DNA of 64,000 bases, taken from JACRLV01 sp045863555 (GTDB lineage Bacteria; Planctomycetota; Phycisphaerae; UBA1845; Fen-1342). The stretch lies in contig BTUU01000005.1 in NCBI GenBank assembly GCA_045863555.1, positions 186,001-250,000 of the forward strand, read 5' to 3'. Position 1 is the first letter of the stretch. Every line of letters begins with the position of its first letter. The notes below the pieces were generated by a model. It worked only from the letters and a program-made list of their open reading frames with translations. It had not been told where the DNA came from and searched no databases. Below, piece by piece: positions 27,504 to 37,812 of the stretch. Position numbers and translations under genes: made by a program.

Positions 27504-28036
27504 TGTGCACCCGTGCCGAACAGTCGCTCCGCCAGCCCGATTCGCAGGACGCCGATTCCCCCGAAGAACGCCATGAACACGATGTCCACGACGAACAGGA
27601 TGAAACCGAGCACGAGGACGACGAAGATCACCACCTTGGTCGAGCCGGAAATCTCCCGGCGCGTCGACCAGTTGACCTTCTTCATTTCGCCTTCCGTGGC
27701 GATCAGGAAGTCGACCACCCGCCGCTTCTGGCCGATCAGCCGGAAGATCCAGATTCCCAGCGCCACCAGCGCGGCCACCGGAACCAGCGTCTGGACGATC
27801 TCATTGCTCGTGATCACCGGCATCTGCTGCGAAAGGAAGCCCGCGAACGCCAGCGCGACCAGCCCCGCGCCCGCCGCCGAGCCCCAGCGCACATACGAGC
27901 CCTGCCCGGGCTTGTAGATGTGAAGGAAGCCGGCCTCGGCCGCGTCGCGCGACGACCGCCCGCCGGAATCGCCGCCCATGCCGGGGCGCGCACCGCCCGA
28001 CGGCGGCTGCCCGCCGCGATCTTCGATTTCCGCCAT
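27500..28036 (-). CDS. secE: Preprotein translocase subunit SecE
   Basis: Essential partner of SecY in the inner membrane. The 178-residue protein is longer than the one-helix form. After a Gly/Pro-rich cytosolic start it has two membrane segments (LVALAFAGFL and TLVPVAALVALGIWIF). The conserved amphipathic helix (FLIATEGEMKKVNWSTRREI) and the last membrane segment (VVIFVVLVLGFILFVVDIVF) then follow. This three-helix form resembles that of Escherichia coli. I chose ATG 28036 (MAEIEDRG) over the GTG at 28057 because GGAA precedes it, but the longer form cannot be excluded. Confidence 0.93.
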   Translation of the reverse strand: MAEIEDRGGQPPSGGARPGMGGDSGGRSSRDAAEAGFLHIYKPGQGSYVRWGSAAGAGLVALAFAGFLSQQMPVITSNEIVQTLVPVAALVALGIWIFRLIGQKRRVVDFLIATEGEMKKVNWSTRREISGSTKVVIFVVLVLGFILFVVDIVFMAFFGGIGVLRIGLAERLFGTGAQ

Positions 28037-28154
28037 CGTCGTTTCCGTACCCTTCACAGCACGTCACCTGCAGATCAGCGACACGAACCCGCGCCGCGAG
28101 TCGCCAAAGTCAAGCGCTACGCCCGGCGCCGGCCGAGGAGCGAACCAAACTCGA

Positions 28155-28227
28155 CAGGAGTGGAGGGACTCGAACCCCCAACCCTCGGTTTTGGAAACCG
28201 ATGCTCTGCCAATTGAGCTACACTCCT
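28155..28227 (-). tRNA. tRNA-Trp (anticodon CCA)
   Basis: A 73-base cloverleaf. Acceptor AGGAGTG pairs with CACTCCT, with discriminator G. The D arm contains GCTCAATTGGCAGAGC and the anticodon loop is TTCCAAA within a TCGGT/ACCGA stem. The T loop is TTCGAGT. CCA is not encoded. It lies between rpmG and secE, the usual bacterial place for this tRNA. Confidence 0.97.
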
Positions 28228-28234
28228 ACAAGTC

Positions 28235-28309
28235 AATGCAGAATGATGAATGCAGAATGCAGAAAGCGCCGGGAACGCCAGGACCGTTCTGCATTCATCA
28301 TTCTGCATT
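28235..28309. repeat. Perfect 23-base inverted repeat between tRNA-Trp and rpmG
   Basis: Positions 28235-28257 and 28287-28309 are exact complements, built on AATGCAGAATGATGAATGC. The 29-base loop is GC-rich. The arms are AT-rich against the surrounding GC, so it looks like an inserted palindromic element. On the transcript it would form a stable hairpin just after rpmG. Confidence 0.85.
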
Positions 28310-28311
28310 CT

Positions 28312-28482
28312 TCATTTCCTCTTGAGCTTGTGCGTCGTCCGCTTCCGCTCGCGCGGACAGTACTTGCTCAACTCGATCTTCGGGAAGCCGCCCTGGACGT
28401 TCACCGTCGTGCGGTAGTTCAGGTCGTCGCAGTCCTTGCACTGCAACCAGACCCATTCCCGTTTGAGACCCTTTTTCGCCAT
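28312..28482 (-). CDS. rpmG: Large ribosomal subunit protein bL33
   Basis: A 56-residue ribosomal protein. It starts MAKKGLKREWVWLQCKDC and has the typical NYRTTVNVQGGFPKIEL and YCPRERKRTTHK segments. The first zinc CxxC pair is present (Cys15, Cys18) and the third Cys is in YCPRE. The fourth, normally in CPxC, is replaced by Glu, so the C+ zinc site is incomplete. It lies between tuf and tRNA-Trp, as in many bacteria. Confidence 0.93.
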   Translation of the reverse strand: MAKKGLKREWVWLQCKDCDDLNYRTTVNVQGGFPKIELSKYCPRERKRTTHKLKRK

Positions 28483-28599
28483 GTCACCCGTTCCCCGACA
28501 GATACGGTGGGTCGGGCCATTCGACCCGACCCCCGCCGCATTTCAATTTCCGACCAGCCGCGGACGCCGTGCAACCGCCGGCCGCGCCGATCGGGCCGA

Positions 28600-29832
<1,233 letters not shown>

Positions 29833-29943
29833 TGACCTTCTCCACGAATCGCCCCGCGGCGCTCCCGCGAGGTGGCCGCATCGGCCACATCCACTCGCAT
29901 GAACCGTATCTATCCGCTAAATCCCAGTCCGCGCAAGGGAAAT

Positions 29944-30016
<73 letters not shown>

Positions 30017-30287
30017 ATTCCCGAAGACGCCCCGTCATCCCGCCGACGACGTGCGTACTCGGACTGCCCGGCAAAACCGGATTGAGCATTGTATAGGCGG
30101 GCCAAACCTTGTCAAAAGGAAAAACGGCCCTCGGACGGTCGCCGATTCCGCCGCATCCAGGTGGGTCGTCGTTTCACCGCAACTGCCTCGGCCTCGCGGA
30201 ATTTCGCGGTCTTCGCGCGGGACCGCCTCGGCCGCCGTCCTGAAACTCCCTCGCTGCGGCCGATCCCCGCCGCTACACTCGCCGGCC

Positions 30288-30755
30288 ATGGCGAGAAAGC
30301 CGCACACACCGCCCAGCGTCCGCAACAAGCGGGCGCTGCACAACTACGAGGTGCTCGAGCGCCTCGAGGCCGGAATCGTCCTAACCGGCAGTGAAGTCAA
30401 GAGCTTACGTTCCGCGAGAGCGTCGATCGAGGAGGCCTGGGCGACGATCAACGGCGAGGAAGTCTTCCTGCGCGACCTGAACATCTCGCCCTACGCCAAC
30501 GCCGGCTATAGCCAGCACATGCCCACGCAGGAGCGCAAGCTGCTGCTCCACCGGCGGGAGATCAAGAAGTTGCTGACCCGCGTCACCCAGAAGGGCCTCA
30601 CGCTCATCCCGCTGGCCCTGTATTTCAACGAGCGCGGCCGGGTGAAGATCGAACTCGCCCTCTGCCGCGGCAAGCAGCTCCACGACAAGCGCGAGGATCT
30701 CAAGGCCCGCGACGCCGACCGGGAGATGCGCCGCTCGATGCGGCCCAAGCGCTGA
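30288..30755 (+). CDS. smpB: SsrA-binding protein SmpB
   Basis: Binds tmRNA and carries it to stalled ribosomes for trans-translation. The 155-residue chain has NKRALHNYEVLERLEAGIVL, the conserved GSEVKSLR, DLNISPY and, near the C-terminus, LCRGKQLHDKREDLKARD. The basic tail mimics the codon-anticodon helix. ATG 30288 gives the usual length; the frame extends to 30051 with an unrelated leader. It is divergent from tRNA-Thr, with a 271-base gap that I read as promoter region. The tmRNA gene itself is not in the window. Confidence 0.97.
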   Translation: MARKPHTPPSVRNKRALHNYEVLERLEAGIVLTGSEVKSLRSARASIEEAWATINGEEVFLRDLNISPYANAGYSQHMPTQERKLLLHRREIKKLLTRVTQKGLTLIPLALYFNERGRVKIELALCRGKQLHDKREDLKARDADREMRRSMRPKR

Positions 30756-30784
30756 CCCGCCGCGAAGCCCCCTGCGAGAATGCG

Positions 30785-30823
30785 AAAGGCGAAAAGCGCG
30801 GTGGTATCGCGCCTTTCGCCTTT
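30785..30823. terminator. Hairpin between convergent smpB and a dockerin gene
   Basis: AAAGGCGAAAAGCGCG (30785-30800) pairs with CGCGCCTTTCGCCTTT (30808-30823), with one mismatch and a seven-base loop. The arms end in A and T runs, so it can act as an intrinsic terminator in both directions. Confidence 0.75.
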
Positions 30824-30874
30824 CACGTGTCACGAATCACGCGCCCCGGCCGAGTCCGGCCCGGTCCGCGTCGA

Positions 30875-32371
30875 TCAGCACCCGGTTCCGAACACCGCCA
30901 GGATCAGCGCCAGGTCGGTGATGTCGATGCAGCCGCTGGCGTCGAGGTCCGCGTCCGCGTTGTACGTACCGTCGCCCGTGCACGATCCGTACGCCGACAG
31001 GAACATCGACAGATCGGAAATCCCGATCTGGCAGTCGCAGTCCAGATCGCCCGGCAGGCAGCCGCCGCCGAGGCCGAACAGGTGGACCCGGCCGCCGTTG
31101 CCGAACGTGTTGGCATGGACCGCCTTGCTGCCCGAGAGCACGTACAGCCCGTCGCCCGTCATGTCGAGCCCGAAGACCGAACCCGGCGTGTCGATGCTGC
31201 CGATGAGTTCGAGGTCGCGGTCGAAGATCATCACTTCGGGGTGGTTGTTGTCCTGCGCGCCCCACGAACTCACGACCAGCGTCGAGCCGTCATCCGACAG
31301 CACCGCGCCGCTGATGGAATCCTGGAACGACCCCGAGCCCGTCGTCGGATAGGTGTTGAGCAGCGCACCCGTCGGCACGTCCCAGATGCGCGTCGCCGTA
31401 TTGAGATAACCGGACGCGTAATCGTGGCTCATCACGCCCACCGTGCTGCCGTCGCGCGACACGGCCGCGCCCCAGCCGAACCACGAAGTCGGCGCGGTGA
31501 AGTTGATCTGCAGGGTGTACGTCGAGCCGTTGTGCACATATACGTGCAGGCTGAATCCGCCGATCACGAGCACGTTGCCGTTGCCGCTGATCTTGTGCCG
31601 CGAACCCGCGCCCGAGCCCGGGGCGGTGAAGATCTCCGTCGCCGTCGCCGTGTCGATCAGCCGGCCGCTCGATCCCTGTGTCACGAGGCACAGCGACCCC
31701 GTGTCGTTCAGGTCGATCGGGCCCGCGTAGCCGGCGTAGGTCCAGGTCGGCCCCGGCGTACCTGTCGGCCCGTCGAACGTGTAGAGCACCGAGTTGCCCG
31801 GCGACGTCGGGTTCAGCACGAGCGCCGCAACCTTGGAGCCGTCGCGCGAGACCTTGACGCCCGCGTAGTCCGCGGACGTGAATTCCGGCGGAAACGTGTA
31901 CGTCCACTCGGTCGTATTCAGGTCCGAACGATGCACGTTCAGATGGAGCTGACCGCCCATCTTGTACAGGATGGCCGCCCGGTCCGCGTACATCGACGCC
32001 GCGACGGCCGTGAAATCCGCGCCGAGCAGCGAGTACGAATCATCCGGGAAGCCGGTACCCGGCACGTCGAAGCGATCGAGCGCTTCGGAGTTCAGATCCT
32101 CGCCGACCCAGGCGCTGCTGCCCGCCGCGCTCAGCGCGACCGTCTGGGGAATCGAGAAGCCCGTGTTGTATTCCCAGATCAGGTCGCGCGGCGAGCCGCC
32201 CCAGCCCGTTCCGTCGCCGGGCTGCGTCTCCGTCACGAGATACGTGCCGGTCGCGTCCGTCACGGCATACGTGCGCTGCGACTGCCCGAAGGCGCCGCCG
32301 CTGAAACCAGCAGACAGGACGACCGCCAGCGCGGTCGTCGCCAGGCCCGTATTCGCAAGAATTCGCGTCAT
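30875..32371 (-). CDS. Secreted protein with beta-propeller-like body and dockerin tail
   Basis: A 498-residue exported protein. The signal peptide (LATTALAVVLSAGFSGGAFG) precedes Q30. The body has repeating strands such as DGSKVAALVLNP, DTGSLCLVTQ, DGSTVGVMS and DGSTLVVSS, spaced as in WD40/YVTN-type propellers. The C-terminal 65 residues form a dockerin-like pair of EF-hands (DCDCQIGISDLSMFL and ADLDASGCIDITDLALI). The ATG follows GAGGAG at good spacing. Likely a cell-surface or extracellular protein of unknown ligand. Confidence 0.82.
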   Translation of the reverse strand: MTRILANTGLATTALAVVLSAGFSGGAFGQSQRTYAVTDATGTYLVTETQPGDGTGWGGSPRDLIWEYNTGFSIPQTVALSAAGSSAWVGEDLNSEALDRFDVPGTGFPDDSYSLLGADFTAVAASMYADRAAILYKMGGQLHLNVHRSDLNTTEWTYTFPPEFTSADYAGVKVSRDGSKVAALVLNPTSPGNSVLYTFDGPTGTPGPTWTYAGYAGPIDLNDTGSLCLVTQGSSGRLIDTATATEIFTAPGSGAGSRHKISGNGNVLVIGGFSLHVYVHNGSTYTLQINFTAPTSWFGWGAAVSRDGSTVGVMSHDYASGYLNTATRIWDVPTGALLNTYPTTGSGSFQDSISGAVLSDDGSTLVVSSWGAQDNNHPEVMIFDRDLELIGSIDTPGSVFGLDMTGDGLYVLSGSKAVHANTFGNGGRVHLFGLGGGCLPGDLDCDCQIGISDLSMFLSAYGSCTGDGTYNADADLDASGCIDITDLALILAVFGTGC

Positions 32372-32808
32372 CTGCTTTCTCCTCTCAGGAAGGCCGGACG
32401 GCTCGATTCGCGCCCCCGCTGCGCGAGCAGCATCGACCCGTCAAATGAACAGTCGATGAACCGAGTTTAGTATAGCGAATCGGCCGCGCGGCCGGAACGG
32501 ACCCTTGCGAATCAATAACGGCGGCAGCGCCCGGATTGCCCGCGCCCGAAATGGAAAAACGGCCGCGCGGACGCGAGGCAGATCGCCACCGCCCGATCCG
32601 CCGCCGCGCCGGAGCCGGTGACGGGCGAGAATTCTCAAAAAGAGCGGCCGATTGCGCCGATTCAACTCCATTCGGAACGGTGCTTGCTGGTACATCAGGG
32701 GAAGAAAACGCGGGGGGACTCTGCGAGGTCGCTCAGCGAATCACCTTCACTTCCAATCGGATGTGTCCCGACCTCCCTCCCCTCCCAGCATCACCCAGGA
32801 GGCACACC
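32372..32808. other. Divergent promoter region
   Basis: This 437-base gap separates two divergent dockerin-protein genes. A TATA-like stretch (TAGTATAGCGAAT, about 32467-32479) is the only low-GC patch. The plus-strand gene's ribosome binding site AGGAGG is at 32797-32802. ORFs that cross the region are extensions of the downstream gene without a signal peptide. No gene is supported. Confidence 0.5.
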
Positions 32809-35517
32809 ATGCGACTGATTCTGGTTTGCTCAGGCTTGCTCGCCGTCTGCACGGCTCAAGCCCAGATCGACTGGCTGAATCCGGTCAGCGGAAACTGGAG
32901 CGACGCGACGAAATGGGCCGGTGGCAACGTGCCCGACACCGCCGGCGAGGTAGCGAACATCGCCGTCGCCGGAAGCTACACCGTCACGTTCGACTTCACG
33001 GCAACGATCGGCGGAATGACGCTGCTGAACCCCGCGGCGACGGTCGACATCCTGGCCGGGCAGATGATGGCGGTCGGGGCAGCGACGTGGACAAACGACG
33101 GACTGGTCGTGCTGAATTCGTCCGGGGCGAATTCAGGTACCTATATTCGCACCGACGTGCCCGCCCTGACCTTCGGCGGGTCAGGCATCGTGCGGCTGAA
33201 CGCATTTCCCACCAACCTCGACACCGCGGCGCTCAACACGAGCAACGGGGCGCGGGTCCTCACGAACGGAGCGGACCACACGATCTCCGGCGTCGGGCGA
33301 ATCCGGATCGCCATGATCAATGACGGGCTCATTCGCGCCGACGCGGCCGGGAGTACGCTCGACCTGGCCCAGTTCGCCAAGACGAATAACGGCGTCATCG
33401 AGGCGGTCGGCGGGGGAATTCTGGCCATTAGCGGAATCCCGATCACGAATGATCCCGAAGCGATCATCCGGGCGGAGGGCGCCGGGTCGCTCGTTCAGTT
33501 TGCAAGCGCCGACGTCCTCGGCGGAACGGTGCGCGCCGACAGCGGCGGCCTCGCGTCGATCTCCAACACTTCGTTCGGCGATGTCACGTTCACCGGGTCG
33601 TACGAAATCGTCTACGGCAGCTACATGTACATCGTCGGCGCCGGAATCACGAACAACGGCACGATTACCGTCAACCCGACCGCCGTCAACTCCGGCACCT
33701 ACGTTCGAACCGACGTCGCGGCCGCGACACTCGGCGGAACGGGCGCGCTGCGGTTGAACGCGTATCCCACGAATATCGACACGGCAGCGCTCGTGACCGC
33801 CAACGGCGCGCGGATCCTCACCAACGGCCCCGACCACACGATCGGCGGCGTGGGCCGGATCCGCATCGCGCTGGTGAATCTGGGCCTCATTCGCGCGGAT
33901 GTCGCCGGGAGCACGCTGGAGCTCGCGCAATTCGGGAAGACCAACGAGAACCTGATCGAGGCCGTCGGGGGCGGCAATATCCAGCTCGACGGCATGACCG
34001 TCGCCAATGGTCCGGCGGGCGTGATCCGCGCGGAAGGCGCGGGATCGACCGCGAGCTACGTGAACGCGACCGTGACCGGTGGAACGCTCGAGGCCGTGAG
34101 CGGCGGCGTCGGAGCGATTTCCAACTGCACCTTCAGCGACACAACGCTCAGCGGCCCACACCAGGTAAACGCGAACAGCATGCTGATCCTTCAGGGGGCC
34201 GGAATCACGAACAACGGTACGCTGACGGTAAACCCGACGCGGACCAATTCGGGAACGTACGTTCGCACCGACGCGGCGGCCGCGACGCTCGGCGGGACAG
34301 GCACGCTGGTGCTCAACGCCGTCCCGAGCAACCTCGATACCGCGGCGCTGAACACGAGCAACGGCGCGCGGGTCCTGACGAACGCCGCCGGCCACTCGAT
34401 CGTCGGGGTCGGCCGGATACGCATCGCGATGATGAATGACGGGCTCATCCGGGCCGACGTCGCCGGGAGCACGCTCGAACTCACGGACTTCGTCAAGACC
34501 AACAAGGGCACGATCGAGGCGGTCGCGGGAGGCATCATCGAGTGCAGCGGCGTGACGATTTCGAACGCGGGCTCCGGCGGAATCCGCGCCCAGGGCGCTG
34601 GATCGGTCGCGAGATACGTGACGTCCACGATCGTCGGCGGCCAGCTCTTCGCGGTCGACGGCGGCGTCGGCGCGTTCTCGAACGCGACGCTCGATTCGGT
34701 GACGTTGACCGGACCCCATCAGGTCGACGCCAACTCGACGCTCATCATCGTCGGATCGGGCATCACCAACGAGGGGACGCTGACGGTCAACGCCACGGGC
34801 GCCAACCAGGGAACGTATCTCCGAACCGATGTCGCCAGCGCGACGATCGACGGTCCGGGCACCGTGCTGCTGAACGCAGTACCGAGCAACCTCGACACCG
34901 CGCAGCTCAGTACGAATTCCGGCGCCAGAGTACTCCGCTTCGCCGCGGATCAGACGCTCGCCGGCACGGGGGCGATCCGGATCGAAACGACCCACGAAGG
35001 CCGCCTGTCGCCCGGCTCGGCGACCTCGCCGGTGGGCCGAATCGAGCAGCGCAACTTCTCGCTTACGCAGACGCCGACGTCCGTGCTCGCGGTGGACCTG
35101 GGTGGAACCGCGGCCGGTCAGTACGACACGTTTTCCACGAACGGCACCGTTGCCCTCGATGGCACGCTCGAAGTTCACGCGATCAACGGTTTCATACCGG
35201 CGCTCGGCGATGAGTTCGTCATCGTCACTGCCGGTTCGAGAACGGGGACATTTGAACAGATCGTGTCGCCGAATCCGGGGCCCAACAACGCCTGGCGCGT
35301 TCGGTACGAGCCGAATCGTGCCGTGCTGACGGTCACCTGTCCGCCGGACATCGACGGCGACCACGCGGTCAGCCTCCAGGACCTCGCGGCGCTCCTCGCG
35401 CACTTCGGCACACCGAGCGGTGCGAGCAGCCAGGATGGCGACCTGGATGGCGACGGAGACATCGACCTTCAGGACCTCGCGGGCCTGCTGGGCGCCTTCG
35501 GCACCACGTGCCCGTAA
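32809..35517 (+). CDS. Repetitive secreted protein with dockerin tail, autotransporter-like repeats
   Basis: A 902-residue exported protein. The signal peptide MRLILVCSGLLAVCTAQA precedes QIDWLNPVSGNWSDATKWAG, a start shared with passenger-like surface proteins. The body has a long repeat with an exact 186-residue (558-base) period; equivalent points fall at 33190, 33748, 34306 and 34864. Each unit contains LNAxPxNLDTAAL, ARVLTN, GVGRIRIA and GLIRADVAGSTLEL. The repeats suggest a beta-helix. The C-terminus has two dockerin-like EF-hands (DIDGDHAVSLQDLAALLAHF and DLDGDGDIDLQDLAGLLGAF). ATG 32809 is set by AGGAGG and the signal peptide. It is probably a filamentous surface protein. Confidence 0.85.
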   Translation: MRLILVCSGLLAVCTAQAQIDWLNPVSGNWSDATKWAGGNVPDTAGEVANIAVAGSYTVTFDFTATIGGMTLLNPAATVDILAGQMMAVGAATWTNDGLVVLNSSGANSGTYIRTDVPALTFGGSGIVRLNAFPTNLDTAALNTSNGARVLTNGADHTISGVGRIRIAMINDGLIRADAAGSTLDLAQFAKTNNGVIEAVGGGILAISGIPITNDPEAIIRAEGAGSLVQFASADVLGGTVRADSGGLASISNTSFGDVTFTGSYEIVYGSYMYIVGAGITNNGTITVNPTAVNSGTYVRTDVAAATLGGTGALRLNAYPTNIDTAALVTANGARILTNGPDHTIGGVGRIRIALVNLGLIRADVAGSTLELAQFGKTNENLIEAVGGGNIQLDGMTVANGPAGVIRAEGAGSTASYVNATVTGGTLEAVSGGVGAISNCTFSDTTLSGPHQVNANSMLILQGAGITNNGTLTVNPTRTNSGTYVRTDAAAATLGGTGTLVLNAVPSNLDTAALNTSNGARVLTNAAGHSIVGVGRIRIAMMNDGLIRADVAGSTLELTDFVKTNKGTIEAVAGGIIECSGVTISNAGSGGIRAQGAGSVARYVTSTIVGGQLFAVDGGVGAFSNATLDSVTLTGPHQVDANSTLIIVGSGITNEGTLTVNATGANQGTYLRTDVASATIDGPGTVLLNAVPSNLDTAQLSTNSGARVLRFAADQTLAGTGAIRIETTHEGRLSPGSATSPVGRIEQRNFSLTQTPTSVLAVDLGGTAAGQYDTFSTNGTVALDGTLEVHAINGFIPALGDEFVIVTAGSRTGTFEQIVSPNPGPNNAWRVRYEPNRAVLTVTCPPDIDGDHAVSLQDLAALLAHFGTPSGASSQDGDLDGDGDIDLQDLAGLLGAFGTTCP

Positions 35518-35550
35518 GCGCCGGGGTCAGGCGCGTCCTATCGGCGGGTC

Positions 35551-35607
35551 GGGCATCTCGCCCGCGATTCGCTCGAACCGCGGGCGGGTGAGATGCCCCC
35601 GTTTTTT
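35551..35607 (+). terminator. Intrinsic terminator after the repetitive dockerin gene
   Basis: GGGCATCTCGCCCGCG (35551-35566) pairs with the segments CGCGGGC and GAGATGCCC (35579-35598) around a four-base bulge. It is followed by GTTTTTT, giving a classical rho-independent terminator on the plus strand. Confidence 0.85.
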
Positions 35608-35783
35608 CGTCGAGGAGCCGGGGTTGCGGCCGGGACCCCTGCCGCCGCAAGCCCAAAAGGAACCGGTCTCAGTCCCCCGGTACAATTGTCCCGCCCGACG
35701 CCGCACGTCCGACGGCCGCACGAACGGTTTTCCTGGCGGCAACCTCGGTGCGGCGGCGTCTGTGTTCTTTTCAGGAGATTTCC

Positions 35784-36863
35784 ATGCCCGCTGCCGACAA
35801 TGGCGTTTTTGACCTGCTCAAGAAGCTCACCGAGGCCCCCGGCGTTTCCGGCCGCGAGGAGCGGATCCGCGAACTGCTGCTGGCGGAGACCGACGGGATG
35901 TGGGATGAGACCCGCGTCGACTCGATGGGCAATCTCATCTGCCTGAAGCGCGCCCGCGTGAAACCCAAGGCCGCGAAGAAGGGCGGCGACGCGGGCGCCC
36001 AGCCGCAGAAAGTCATGCTCGCGTGCCACATGGACGAGATCGGCTTTTACGTCCGGTACATCGACGACAAGGGCCACCTGCGCCTCAACGCCGCCGGCGG
36101 CTTCGACACGCGCAACCTCTTCGCCCGCCGCGTGCTCGTGCAGGGCCGGAAGGACATCGTCGGCGTCATGAACCCTGGCGGCCGGCCGATCCATATTTCC
36201 AGCGAGGAGGACCGGAAGAAGATCCCCGAGGTGAAGGATTTCTACGTCGACCTGTTCATGGACAAGGCGCAGGTCGAGAAGCTCGTCCAGATCGGCGACC
36301 CGGTCACGCTGCTCCAGACGACCGAGATGCTGGGCGACGCGATCACGGGCAAATCGATGGACAACCGCGTCGCGCTGTGGACGGGCATCAACGCCATCCG
36401 TAAGGCCGGCAACAACCTTAAGTATGACACGTATTTCGTCGCCTGCGTTCAGGAGGAGGTCGGCCTGCGCGGCGCGACCACCGCGGCGTACGGCATCAAC
36501 CCCGACATCGGCATCGCCATCGACGTCACGCTCGCGTGCGACACGCCGGGCGTGGATAAAGAGGAGCAGGTGACGCGCCTCGGCGACGGCGTCGCGATCA
36601 AGTGGATGGACAGCTCGACGATCAGCCACCACGGCCTGTACGAGGAGTTCATCGCGGTCGCGAAGGCGAAAAAGATCAAGTACCAGCTCGAAATCCTGCC
36701 CCGCGGCGGCACGGACGCCGGGGCGCTCCAGCGGGCCCGCGCGGGCAGCAAGGCGATCACCCTGTCGATCCCGACGCGGTACATCCACACGGTGACGGAG
36801 TCGATCAACAAGAATGACGCGCTGGGGGCGGTGAATCTGCTGGCGGCGTGGCTGGGTGGTTGA
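35784..36863 (+). CDS. M42 family metallo-aminopeptidase
   Basis: A 359-residue cytosolic zinc aminopeptidase of the type that forms tetrahedral dodecamers. The signature segments are present in order: LTEAPGVSGREERIRELLL, the first metal ligand in ACHMDEIGFYVRYID, MDNRVALW, QEEVGLRGATTAAYG with the catalytic and metal-binding Glu pair, DVTLACDTPG, and the late TDAGALQRARAG and ipTRYIHTV. ATG 35784 has AGGAGA upstream; a GTG at 35748 adds 12 arginine-rich residues. It follows a strong terminator, so it has its own promoter. Confidence 0.95.
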   Translation: MPAADNGVFDLLKKLTEAPGVSGREERIRELLLAETDGMWDETRVDSMGNLICLKRARVKPKAAKKGGDAGAQPQKVMLACHMDEIGFYVRYIDDKGHLRLNAAGGFDTRNLFARRVLVQGRKDIVGVMNPGGRPIHISSEEDRKKIPEVKDFYVDLFMDKAQVEKLVQIGDPVTLLQTTEMLGDAITGKSMDNRVALWTGINAIRKAGNNLKYDTYFVACVQEEVGLRGATTAAYGINPDIGIAIDVTLACDTPGVDKEEQVTRLGDGVAIKWMDSSTISHHGLYEEFIAVAKAKKIKYQLEILPRGGTDAGALQRARAGSKAITLSIPTRYIHTVTESINKNDALGAVNLLAAWLGG

Positions 36864-37010
36864 GGAATCACGAATCGCGAATAGCGCGCAGCGGATTGGA
36901 TGCTCGGCGTCCGTTCGTTGTTCGCTATTCGCTTTCTCCGAACCTGCGCACAGGCATTCCATTCCGTATTCGCTACTCCAAATTGTCCACTCACCGCTGC
37001 GGATCTCCTC

Positions 37011-37337
37011 ATGCTCACAATCATCCTCCTCACGCTCAGCAACGTCTTCATGACCATCGCCTGGTACGGCCACCTGAAATTCAAGGAATCCGCGATCTGG
37101 AAGGTGATCCTCATCAGTTGGGGCATCGCGTTCTTCGAGTACTGCCTCCAGGTCCCCGCCAACCGCTGGGGCCACGGCACCTTCTCGGCCGTGCAGCTCA
37201 AGACGATCCAGGAGATTCTCTCGCTGGCAACGTTCTGCGTGTTCTGTTTCGTATACCTGAACGAGCCGATCCGCTGGAACCACCTGGCCGGGTTCCTGCT
37301 GATCATCGCGGCCGCGTATCTGATCTTCCGAAAGTAG
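37011..37337 (+). CDS. DUF486 small membrane protein (DMT superfamily)
   Basis: A 108-residue protein with four predicted membrane segments: ILLTLSNVFMTIAWYGHL, WKVILISWGIAFFEYCLQV, ILSLATFCVFCFVYL and GFLLIIAAAYLIF. The sequence FEYCLQVPANRWGHGTFS is the hallmark of DUF486 proteins, members of the drug/metabolite transporter superfamily with unknown substrate. ATG 37011 is the first Met that gives the standard length; no clear ribosome binding site is seen. The 147 bases upstream contain a hairpin GCGAATAGCG/CGCTATTCGC (36877-36886 and 36923-36932). Confidence 0.92.
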   Translation: MLTIILLTLSNVFMTIAWYGHLKFKESAIWKVILISWGIAFFEYCLQVPANRWGHGTFSAVQLKTIQEILSLATFCVFCFVYLNEPIRWNHLAGFLLIIAAAYLIFRK

Positions 37338-37379
37338 TCGCTCGGACTGGCGCGGTCACGGCTGCCCGGAGTGGCAAAC

Positions 37380-37808
37380 ATGGACTACGAGCTTTCATTC
37401 GACCGCGCGCGGATGCAGATCGACGTGATCCACGGCTATCTCCGCCGCAGCTACTGGTCGCCGGGCATCCGCCGGGAAATCGTCGAACGCGCCATCGCCG
37501 GGAGCATCGTCCTCGGTGTTTTCGAACGCACGACCGGCGCGCAGGTCGCCTTCGCCCGCGTCATCAGCGACTGCGCCACCTTCGCGTACCTCTGCGACGT
37601 CTTCGTCCTCGAAGCGCACCGCGGCCGCGGCCTCTCGAAGCGCATGATGGCCGCACTTCTGGCGGATGAGCGATTCCGGACCGTCCGGCGCTGGTGTCTC
37701 GCGACCGCGGACGCGCACGGTCTCTACCGCCAGTTCGGCTTCGGTCCCGTGCCCGACGGCCGCTGGATGGAGCTGCGCCGGCCGACGAGCGCCTGGGCGG
37801 AGGAATGA
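37380..37808 (+). CDS. GNAT family N-acetyltransferase
   Basis: A 142-residue GNAT enzyme. Motif A (VFVLEAHRGRGLSKRMMAALL) carries the R-G-x-G acetyl-CoA pyrophosphate loop, and the C-terminal YRQFGFGPV is motif B-like. The N-terminal segment IHGYLRRSYWSPGI is typical of the subgroup often annotated as AttT-like acetyltransferases. ATG 37380 is preceded by GGAG at eight bases; a GTG at 37371 is possible. The acceptor is unknown. Converges on the ABC gene with four bases between. Confidence 0.92.
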   Translation: MDYELSFDRARMQIDVIHGYLRRSYWSPGIRREIVERAIAGSIVLGVFERTTGAQVAFARVISDCATFAYLCDVFVLEAHRGRGLSKRMMAALLADERFRTVRRWCLATADAHGLYRQFGFGPVPDGRWMELRRPTSAWAEE

Positions 37809-37812
37809 GCCT

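Noticed and set aside
33181..35403. Minus-strand ORF of 740 codons opposite the repetitive dockerin protein
   Set aside because: Shadow of the 558-base repeats. It has no ribosome binding site or fold.
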